64,000 nt of DNA, taken from assembly GCA_027475525.1 (NCBI GenBank), contig JAMWFC010000028.1, forward strand, positions 670,831 to 734,830, written 5' to 3'. This DNA is from Macrolepiota albuminosa (taxonomy: Eukaryota > Basidiomycota > Agaricomycetes > Agaricales > Agaricaceae). A program made the position numbers and the translations under genes. The notes under the pieces were generated by a model. The model had not been told where the DNA came from, ran no database searches, and saw only the letters and a list, made by a program, of their open reading frames with translations. Numbering within the stretch: position 1 is the stretch's first letter; each line of letters starts with the position of its first letter. Below, piece after piece: positions 54,743 through 64,000 of this stretch.

Positions 54743-55832
54743 AAGAACAATTGTTTAGTGTGAACGCATCTCACACACACACACACGTCTTGTTGGGTTC
54801 TGTGGCAAAAAGAGCTCATGGATACGGTCTGGCAAAAAAGCTGGTCACGTGTCTGGGCGCGCCGTTCCAGTTTTAAATTTATTTGACGCAGAACAGGTCC
54901 TTTCACTTTTTGGTCAGCAAATGTACTGCTACGTCTATCAAAGCTTAAATACACATCATGTGTATTTTCGGTCGAGCACATGCTGTCACAGCACAAAGAT
55001 AGAGGGGTATTTGACAAGCAGTGTATGACAACGTCCTGTGCCACGTGAGTCTGTGGCCGGTCGCATCCCCAGCCCCAAAGAATGGTGAACTTGAAGACCA
55101 GAGGAGGTTGTCGTCTCTAACGGCGAAAAGAAATCATCCGCGGACAACAACAAAAAGTATTGTTTATATGAGGGTTTTCATTACTGTGTCGGCGTCTGTG
55201 TCCGTGTCGGGTTACTGATACGAATTTCGCTCTACAAATGTAAGTAATCAAAAGGCGGTGGAGGCCTTGGCCGGTGACGTCGCTGAATCTTTCTCTCTGA
55301 TTTTTGATACCATATAAATAGATTTTGCCAATTGGAGAACAGACAGTATTTCTCGGCCCTAAGCCCTAATGTTCAAACATGAGGATGTCTGTTCAAAGCC
55401 GACCATTGCTAGCTGCATTTGTGAATTTGTGAATACTCACAGACTTGATCTAGTAGCTCGTATTTTCATTCCTACCCGTTGTTAATTGGAGTGCTTCGTG
55501 GAACAGACCCATCAATCGGATTATCGATTATTTGAGAAGGAAATTAGGTGTGAAACACCTTCAGGCTGGTCTCAAATACATCTACTCCAGTATGATTATT
55601 GAATTGAATGAACATGCGGACTCCATAGACGTATGAGTCATATGCCTCATCAAAACAATAGCTTGTAGACGAAGAAGATATGCCTGGCTATCAAACGATT
55701 ATATGTGCGATGTATGGGAGTGCAAAAAAATATACTGACATCAGGAAGCTGTGTGCGTCGCCCCTTGGGTAAATTTTCTATATAAACCCAATATATCATT
55801 CTAATTCTTTCGACACAACAACAACACTTGCA
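54743..55832. other. Intergenic with a short (CA)n repeat
   Basis: A (CA)n run at 54772-54786 lies just upstream of the kinase gene. The rest has no supported gene. The region before 55833 has TATAAACC (about 55780), which fits a promoter for the next gene. Confidence 0.45.
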
Positions 55833-56874
55833 ATGAGCGGCACACACACCGACGAAGCAATCGACGACTCAGGCGAGCAAGGAAGCGCAATGGGCATCAA
55901 CACCACTGGAAGAACGACCATAGCCATGTTCTGCAATTGCTCTCAAGTCGTGATCCATGGAGGCAACTTCTCCACGGCTGGTGGGGACGTTCATACATGC
56001 ACTGCAACCCACGACGAACGAAGTAGGAACGCGCAAGGCCCAAGTACGCCACGAAGTCCTGCGTTTCAACGTGAATTGTATTTTCCCCCCGTCTCTTGGA
56101 CAGAGATTTAACCATGAATGAAAGCAGAAACTACAAACGAGATAAACGTTGGTGCTTCCAGTTTTTCTCAAAGTTCGTTCATGGGGTATGAAAGAGGAAT
56201 GGGTGCGGCATGACTTTATCAATGTGTAGAAATGACCTACATTGACCTCCGCTTTGTTCATGCCTCCAGGTCCTGAAGCAGACATTCAGAGACACTCCGA
56301 GGACGTGAGGTGTGCAGCATGTATCGCAAATGGATGGCAGAATCAATGGGAGCTGCACACAAACACGAACCCTTTCAACGAGGGTAACATCGGAGCCTCT
56401 ACTGCTCCATTCGCTGGGCTCTGTGACTCGAGTGATATGAACGAGGAATGTGCCAACCTGCTTGCCGTGGTCATGGCTATGCATGAACGTGCTCAGCTGA
56501 TGCGGCTTATGCATAGCCAGAACACAATCATGACAAACCCACTCGAACTCCTCGGCGTAAATCATCCAGCTCTTCAATATACTATGCAGTCACATAGCCT
56601 CTCCCCGTCCATACAGCATCCTCACTTTTGGGAAAATGTGCATCATGATGGGTATTCACAGTATCCTGCTCCGACATTCCGTGACATACATAGCCAACAC
56701 TTGGCTTCGATTACACAGCATCCACCCATTTCCGCGCCCTCTTCCAACCCTTTTCGTAGATCTAGAAACCCATTCGAAGGTAACGAGATCACAACGTCAA
56801 CGCAAGGGGTTATTCAGACAGCGGAGTGGTTGATGGCTCGTCGAGAACGAGCTGAGGGCTGGGAGGATGTGTAG
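55833..56874 (+). CDS. Hypothetical protein with GGxF..GGD N-terminal motif
   Basis: Two open parts, 55833-56111 and 56242-56874, probably joined by an intron ending at the TGCCTCCAG near 56271; the donor is uncertain (a GTATGA at about 56188 is one choice), so they might also be separate. The first part has IAMFCNCSQVVIHGGNFSTA followed by GGDVHT, the style of the short N-terminal motif that precedes many uncharacterised and STAND/NACHT-type proteins in Agaricomycetes (from memory, not checked). The second part has no known domain and is rich in His, Ser, Asn and Pro. No NTPase domain is present. Function unknown. Confidence 0.5.
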
Positions 56875-58988
56875 GGTGTAGGGTGTTAGTTTTCTGACTG
56901 TTGGCAAATGGACTGGAGATCATGCATATCATGTGGATAGTCTGAGCATTCATCTCGAGTATTATTTTTCCGACTGTTAATAATGGACTGAAGATCATGG
57001 ATATTATGTAGATAGTCTGAGCAATCATAATGTGAAATCATAAGACGCGGAGAAAAATCAGAGGAATTGCAAAGCGACTTGACGGACCTGTATGATGACC
57101 TATTATCCATTTAATAGACTAGAGGCCAAGCCACACTTAGTCAGGTCGCTTGAACCAATGTTCAACTTCAAGCTTCTAACTTGGGGATCGAAGGATCGAA
57201 GACTTGTTGATCAGCGGCAGGCGTACACCAGAACTGTACCTACATGGCAAATAATTTGGCACAATTTCACCACGGAGGAGAAAAATTACCATAGCTGACA
57301 TCAAAACCAAAGTATACATCTGGATTTGTCCCGGAAGTTCTTCCTGGTCAAGAGGCCCAGGGGCGCGACCAATGGAGGTTCCAAGCCCGCCACTTTTGCA
57401 TAGTCGCGTCATCAGTACTATTCAAAAAACTCTAGATTAAACCGCTGCTGTACTTACGTATACCCTATAGCATCTAACACTCAGAATAGCATTCCTGTTT
57501 CTCTCGACACAAGACTCGATGATGAGGATGCCCACCAGTAGATGAGTCAGACAACCAAAGAGAGAAACGGGATATCGACGCCGATTGCAATAGCACTCAT
57601 CTGACGGTTGTCATGATTATAAGCATTCTTTAGTTTTTACCCACGTCGTTTTCGGCGACACACAACGCGTAGAATTGTGCATATACGACAATATCTTCCA
57701 TTTCTGCCTTTTGCTTATGGTCGTTGCCAAACAGCAGGCCAAGCCTAACAACGGTCTGCGTTGTATGTTAGCTGTTTTTTGTCGATGCAGTTCGGTGGAG
57801 ATACAAAGACAGCAAGCATATCCACAACGAACATCCTTGAAATAGAAGCCAAAGCAGCCAACCAAACGACTGTTGAAATCGGGAGAGGTTGAGCGTGAGT
57901 CATCAACTCACGCATGGATCCATGCGTGATCACGTGTTCAATAAACGCGTCCTGGTCTCAAAGGGCGTGGGTGCAAGGCCATCTTCGACGTGTTGAAAGT
58001 GGCAGCAATCTTCTTTTATATCGATGATACCGTAGTCATTGCCTCGCAATAGGTCACAAAATATCACACTTATCTGGGCTCAATAATCGAACTCAAGACT
58101 TGACAAGGTGACACTTATCACTCCTCACATGCTTGATTGTGGCTAGCACTAACTGTGCCAACTGGACGGCAAAGCGCGACCAGGTGTTTTGAGCGTATGT
58201 ATGCCACGACAAGTGGACTGTGCACTGAGAATGTCGTCAGGATTCACTTCCTACAATTGCAGAGTGGGGTGATCCACGACATTCTAATCGAGGGTGACAA
58301 TGGACAAGCTAGTCATGGAGAGAGACATGACATCACTTATCAAACCAAGCTTTAGTCGTCGCAAGTCAGCTCCTCGCCGAACCAGCTATGGAGCTGGCAG
58401 GTCGCCATGATGAAGCTATCGGTGCTGATGATGCAAACCTTGCTGAACGCTGGTTCAATTGCATCTTGTCAATTGTGTGGGTCTTCCTTACTCCATTCTT
58501 AACCAATTGACCTGTTCCTCCAATTGCTGTGTATACATATATATCTTGTACGAAACTCGATAGACTAATCCTACATAGAATCGGATTTCTTGCAACTCGT
58601 AGTGATTTTGTAAACTATCTTGTTATTTACTATAGTATATACATTATATTTCTTGTTATTCTGATGTATTATCTTCATTGTATGCAAGCTGCAACTTCTC
58701 ATCTGGAAGAGGTGTTGTTGACCTCTTCTATCGATTATTTGCTGACTGATTGACTGAAGTTACCTCCACAAACTGGTGAGAAATCACAACACCTATTGAA
58801 AGTAGACCACAATGATGCACTACAAGCTACTGTGCTGAACTGAATTTGTAGAAATTACAAGCCTCCTGTTAGTCAAGTAGCATTCATGCAGACAGTAACC
58901 TCTGTGTTTATTGCTCTATGAATGGGAACAAAGAATTAATCAGCTTATGAAATTCAAACGCATGCCAGAAGTCCAATAGAAACTAGTA
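56875..58988. other. Long gene-free stretch
   Basis: Short open frames only. A perfect 22-bp palindrome (half-site TCACGCATGGA) lies at 57908-57929. Two similar 65-bp segments (GACTGTTGGCAAATGGACTG.. and GACTGTTAATAATGGACTG..) at about 56896-56950 and 56972-57030 form a rough tandem repeat. Confidence 0.45.
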
Positions 58989-60884
58989 CTAGTAATGTAG
59001 ATTATCATGGCTGGCATGCCCAAAGGCAGCTTCTCCACTTCCAAGATACTTCAATAGTCCTATATGTCCACCCATTGCTTCCCAAATGTTTCGACGGACC
59101 TTGTATTCAACACCAAATTCTTTACATGTTTGAATGACAATGGGGGCGAGTTCATGATAATGAATCTGAGAGACCTGTTTAGGATCCAACTAAGAACGCT
59201 CCTCAAACATTGACGCATAAATCAAAGCAGACCGTACCTGAGGGAACAAATGGTGTACAATCTGGTAGTTCAGACCACCAGTCAAGATTGCTGTCAAAGT
59301 CGAGCCATGGCTATAATCCTGGGCAGTCTCCACTTGCAATTCTGCCCAATCATCCTCTATGATGCCGTCCTTCCCAATTTCTGGCCATTTTACCTCCTCA
59401 ACTACATGGTTGGCCTGGAAAATCAAGGCAAGGGTCCACGAAAGAACAAACTCAACAAAGATATTTGTGGCAAAAACTCGGCTTGCGCTACTAGTAGAGA
59501 AGGCATAAGGTATTGTGAATCGATAGAAAACCCAGAATATCTATAAGGAGAAAATCTAGATTCCAGGATTTGCACTGATGGTTGGAATTCCTGACGTACC
59601 TTTCCTAGCACGAACACATAATGTTGCGTTTTGGTAGGCTGATTGATTCGAATATTCTCTTGACAGTGTAATTGATAGGTGTGCATGTAGTCTGTCAATT
59701 TGACCTTGAAAGATAGGAAACAATAGATGATTGGACAATAGATGTATTGATAGGCATAGCGGGAATTCCATTTCTGTGTGTCTTTAATTCTTCGGACATC
59801 ATTGTGTCGCGTAGCGATATCGGGATCAGCGCCTTCGATGTTAGTATACGGATGATGACCCATGACTACCAACACAAACACAGTGAGTCAAAATGCACAC
59901 TCAATCACAGATCATACCATGCTGATAGAACCAATTTAGATGAGAGTTTCCCATGACGAAATCATAACTCCTTGTCATGACATCCCAGACCCATGGCTTG
60001 TGGGTAAAAGCACCGTGTGATCCGTCATGTACCCAGTACATGCAGAAGCCAGCATAGCCCCAACCCCAGATGACGCATAAAGCTAGTGTCAGAGTTGTGC
60101 TCTCGGTAAAAATGGTGTTCCAGTACATGTTGTAATATCCTGCTATTAATACAGCTATCGCCATCGTATACCGCAGTAGCATCCAATGCGAATATTTGGG
60201 ATTTAGTCCGGTTCTCTTGAAATAATCATTAACTCTCTTTCATGGTAAAACATGGGATGAGCATTATATAGCGACAGGAAGTGCATTACAAAACTCACCT
60301 TTCGCACAGTCCTGGCAAATTCATTTGGCAGTCTGAAAGTGGGAAGTTCATTGCCTACAAGATGGCCGACACGGAATTTCCTATTGAATAAAGGTCTCAA
60401 TATGGACGGGAAGACATTTTATGATAAAAAATCTTTACTTGAGCGTTCTCGCAGAAAGAGCGCTATGAGAGGTCTCAAATACTGGGGTCACATCTCTTCC
60501 AGCAGCCGCATGCAAGATAGTTTGCCCACCCGGATGCCGCTCAATGAAATTTGTCAGATCATAAACCTGCGACAATGAACAATGAACTATGAGATATATA
60601 AGACTCATTGCTAAACATGTCAGCTCTTTTACCTGGCCTCGAACTGCAACAACTACACGATCTTGCACAACAGTTTTGACCAATTGCTGGGTTGTGAACG
60701 AAATGGATGTTTTCACCTCCTCTGTGATGTCAGGAGTCACATTGCTACGGCTGCTTCCATGAGATGCCGAGTCATCCAGCTCAATGCCAGAGTCTGAAGG
60801 TGAGCCATTGCGGCTGGGAAACTTGGAAGTCGAGTTCCCATCCAGATATCGAGCAATAGAAGCAGTCATAATACAATTTGTCAA
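58989..60884 (-). CDS. Cytochrome-b5 front-end fatty acid/sphingolipid desaturase
   Basis: About 500 residues over seven or so exons; introns found include 60567-60632, 59175-59237 and a 51-nt one splitting the second His box. An N-terminal cytochrome b5 domain keeps HPGG and the second heme His (FETSH). Three His boxes follow: HDGSH (GFCMYWVHDGSHGAF), QH-x3-HH assembled across an intron (WFYQHVMGHHPYTN), and QIVHH (LNYQIVHHLFPQ). The Gln for the first His of box 3 is diagnostic of front-end desaturases (delta-5/-6 or delta-8 sphingolipid type). Several hydrophobic segments are visible (YTMAIAVLIAGYYN, LALCVIWGWGYAGF). It acts in the ER membrane. Every exon read is open, so the gene seems intact. 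Start at 60884 or at 60869 (MTASIARYL); substrate cannot be decided. Confidence 0.88.
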
Positions 60885-63722
60885 GTCCGAATACTAGGTG
60901 CCGACGAGTGAGCGGGAATCAAGAAACAAATAGTTGCCTCGCTAGTACCAAGGATGACGATAGAATCGATGCTCAGCTTGTGAGAGCCTTGGAAAACCTG
61001 ATAGCTCGCAGCAGGAATGAGATTCTTTTCAATTCTCATTGGTTATAAGCTACCTGTTTCCTATCCATCAAACACTAATGGCCTCTTCGAATACGAAGAA
61101 CTACAGTTGTGGATAATTTCAATGATAACAAGTTTAGTATCTCGGGAACAAGAATCTTCAACTTTAGATTAGAACTCGGCACATCTGACTGCCAAGTATA
61201 GGCCATTGTGAGCATGGAGGACTAGAGATATTTCAGAAGAACAGTCTTACATATAAGGGTCTCTTCGATAACACTTTTTCCTTTGACATATACAGACCGA
61301 AGATGATGGTTTGGGAGGTACGCATGCCAAAATGGACTGAACTTGGAAGCACGTCACATGTCCTGGCTATTCATTCAGCCAGTCTCCGTGAACTGCAAAA
61401 ACGGTAATCCAGACAATCGGAAGAGATATCCACCGAATGACAGCCGTCAATTCAGATAGGTATACAGTATTGATATTCCTAATTCTTGTTCCGTTGCTGC
61501 ATATCGAAATAAATACAGCTACAAAACCAAGTTTGTCTCAATCAAGGTCACCGCAGATGGTGCTGTTAAGCAACGACCATTTCACTGTTCAAGAGAACTA
61601 CAAGGTTTGTTGACAGAATACAAGACATACTCTGTTAGAAGCACAACTGTAGGACGGTATGTCTCCCAGCATTATATGAGGAGCCTCTTTTGTAGCCCGC
61701 AGCTCACATTGAGTTCAGGAACAGCATTGAACCAAAATGGGCTGGAACTAAAAGCGCGTCACATGTTCTAGCACACATGCAGCAAGCCTCCGTGAACTTC
61801 AAAGGCATTAATCTTGATAAACTGCCGAAGCGATATCCACCGGATGACAACTGCCAATAACCAGATACGTACACATTATTGATATTAAAATAAGTTGCAT
61901 AACAATAGGCCCATTTGTGTTTCTCTTGCTTTGTTGTTTGGCTGATAATCCGGCCTCTGTTGTGCTTGCCGGCATGCAACCATTGGTGTATAACATCCTA
62001 ACTATAGAACGTATCATTAGAGAGGCGTTTTTACTGGAATTTAGCATTCATCAATTGGAATTAGGCACAAATGATTGACAGTTGACTGACATCGCTTACT
62101 TGAATATACCCTTTCCAGAATTTGTGACCGTCACAGGGTAACCCTCAAGTCCAGCAAGGATAATAGAGATCCTGAACGCGTCACGTCGCATTGAGGACTC
62201 ATGCATCATGTGTAATGGTGACTCTGAGGCTGGGAACGTGACGAACAAAAAAGCTAACCTTAGCCGGGTTCTGCATCAGGCTTACAGTTCCCAGCCGACT
62301 CAAGCAGGTCAATTTCTAGCCCTGCCTCTATCACCATCGGCACGTCCTGGTGCATATTCTCAGGGAATTGCTCAAGAGTTGTGCTCTAGTGACAATGAGC
62401 TGCCCCATCCTTCAGTCACATATAACAACATTTGGTACTCTACTCTGGTATTGAGTTCCATAACAGGACCAAAATCTGGATTCTTGCAGGATTTTTCACA
62501 GTCGCACCTCACACCACCCATAGCTCATTCTTTTCACACAACATATATCCCTCCTGGCTATCATAATTTAAAGAGAGTATTGTGATAGATAGTACAATAC
62601 TATTTTAATTAACAATGAAAGTATTTGCTAAGAACAGGTGGGAGAGGAAGGCTTGCAGTGAGCAATATACCCACTATGTTGTCAACCATGCTTGAGCATA
62701 CTATTCACAACAAATTCTCAATACAGTGGGTCAAGTAATGAGCATGACAACCCCTTCAGACACTGGGATCAAGGCATCATGCCAAGAATTTTCACTTGCT
62801 AATTTTTGATGAATGCCAAAACTGCCAAAACCCCTGTTGTGAATACTCTCTATTTCAGTTGCTATCTTTTATGATGAGATAATATCTGTCACCAGAGTTG
62901 AAAAGAATTACGTTGTGGTTTGTGATTGTCTGTTGAAGAAGGTCATCTGGACTATGTAGATAAATTCTTTCATGTGTCGTAAGTGCTTGGTTGAAAAAGC
63001 ATACAATACTCTAACGAGAGCATGACTCTTTGCACAGAGATTTCTTACATTCAACAAGAAGAGTGACTGACTTATTCCAAAATTGCTGCCTAGCTTTGGT
63101 CTCCATCAATATTGATACATGTCAAAGGTTGTTTCAGACAGATTTAGGTAACTCATGATGAGAATGTTTAATACGAGATAATCTGTTAAATCCTGAATAC
63201 CACGGAGTTGAGCTCAACAGGGTAATGAATGAACTGAGACCGGTTAGAATCCAGACAGGGGAGGTGAAGATCTATAACTAACTGGGATGAAGTATCAACA
63301 GAGGGGCATCAGTAATTCAAAATTACATCTAATGTTGAATTTCTATTTAATGACTGAGACCTCATACCCTCCCTCTCTTGTGTGGGAAGCAGCTACCATA
63401 CTGGGCTAGATTACATCAGCAAATGGACCTATGTGGACCTACTTGGGACCTACAACCCTCCGCCCACTTTGACAAGACTCTCTACTTTGTTGTTTTCTCA
63501 TTGTTACTGCAAGCGGGATCTACAAGGGATGGCTTCTTAGTCATTGGTAAAGGGAGGAGGCATTGTGGGGGTAGCTACTGGCTCTTTAAAAAGCTGGATG
63601 CAAGCTGGTGCTTTCACAGTTGGCAGCACAAGCTGGGGACATGGCTGGAAGAATGATGTAAGGCAGAGCAAACATGCTTCTCTTTGAGGCCTCTGCTAGG
63701 ACAGATATTCATGTATTCAAAA
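60885..63722. other. Relic-rich stretch without intact genes
   Basis: Contains two diverged direct copies of about 175 bp (about 61327-61503 and 61732-61903) that share CCAAAATGG, CGTCACATGT, CTCCGTGAACT and GATATCCACCG. The open frame 62208-62585 (125 codons, Ser/Pro-rich) has no other support. The rest is A/T-rich and moderately CpG-poor. Confidence 0.45.
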
Positions 63723-63948
63723 TGTTGAAGGCACAGATTGAGGAGGCGCCCACACGCGGTCACGTGATAGAGTAGTTCATTTTTCATCCCCTAGTGCCCT
63801 CGTCTTCTTTATTCTGAAGCACGAGGACACTAGGTATGTATTCCTTTTTCACACAATATTATTTATTCTGAAGCACGAGGACACTAGTCTGTCAGTCTAG
63901 CGAACTTCTGGTCTGAGTCTGTCCAACTGCGTTGACCTAACTGCAACA
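63723..63948 (+). repeat. Putative 5' LTR of a second copia-type element
   Basis: Ends CTGCAACA directly before GGTTATGGGCCC, the same primer site as in the copia element above. The left limit (TGTTGAAGG at 63723) is a guess from the TG..CA rule. Two 26-bp direct copies of TTTATTCTGAAGCACGAGGA.. lie 54 bp apart (63808-63833 and 63862-63887), and CTAGTGCCCTCGT (63791-63803) can pair with each of them. Confidence 0.55.
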
Positions 63949-64000
63949 GGTTATGGGCCCCGGCCCTACAGACTTACACCGAAATTAGAATCAACTACCG
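63949..64000 (+). mobile_element. Start of a second copia-type element, cut by window end
   Basis: GGTTATGGGCCC at 63949-63960 is the half-tRNA primer site. The ATG in it opens MGPGPTDLHRN and then meets TAG at codon 12, so either this copy is broken or translation starts elsewhere. The rest lies beyond the window. Confidence 0.6.

Noticed and set aside
62208..62585. 125-codon Ser/Pro-rich open frame
   Set aside because: Isolated in a relic region, no features; kept only as a note in the region entry.

Overview
The window looks like a chromosome segment of a filamentous basidiomycete, most probably an Agaricomycete. Genes on the right have many short introns (about 42-75 nt, GT..AG), and the families (Topors-like RING ligase, homeodomain factor, bromodomain protein, MYND-less SET proteins, Fab1-like lipid kinase, cytochrome-b5 desaturase) are fungal nuclear ones. 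Two spliced genes encode or flank short secreted Cys-rich proteins. Everything was read by eye; no search or alignment program was run.

Layout. 1-6.3 kb is a decayed, CpG-poor stretch with a broken multi-exon gene, small palindromes and a frameshifted Gly/Tyr/Trp-rich small secreted protein. 6377-17598 is a Ty3/gypsy chromovirus with 274-bp LTRs, a 5-bp target duplication (AATCG) and a chromodomain. It is dead (Asp to Asn changes in protease and reverse transcriptase, several stops) and carries two younger insertions: a 289-bp solo-LTR-like element (10097-10385, duplication CCGCA) and a full-length Ty1/copia element on the minus strand (11302-16261, duplication CAACT) with an open 1448-codon frame and two LTRs identical by eye. 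17.7-20.1 kb holds a secreted, probably GPI-anchored Cys-rich protein gene and a diverged tandem relative.

20675-28174 is an autonomous Helitron on the minus strand (HUH/Y2 Rep plus PIF1-type helicase), slightly broken. 29072-30506 is a non-autonomous member of the same family, swollen by a 61-bp hairpin minisatellite, and 34505-35135 is an old CpG-decayed member. Their 3' ends share a composite hairpin terminus. The space between (30.6-34.5 kb) is a CpG desert of retroelement relics. Three exact 77/78-bp direct duplications occur in this Helitron region and look like an assembly signature.

36.7-60.9 kb is ordinary gene-rich sequence: Topors-like RING protein (+), homeodomain factor (-), bromodomain protein (+), two tandem SET proteins (+), an intron-containing tRNA-Asp(GTC), a Fab1-like phosphoinositide kinase (-), a two-part hypothetical gene (+) and a cytochrome-b5 front-end desaturase (-). 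From 60.9 kb the sequence returns to relics, and the window ends inside the beginning of a second copia-type element (LTR about 63723-63948 followed by the same primer-binding site as the first).

Together the genes do not form one pathway. Ubiquitin/SUMO ligase, homeodomain, bromodomain and SET genes lie side by side, which gives a nuclear-regulation flavour that may be chance. The most informative biology is in the mobile elements: two different, inferable reverse-transcription priming systems (self-priming in the chromovirus, half-tRNA priming in the copia elements), a Helitron family with unusual termini, and a visible history of CpG decay.
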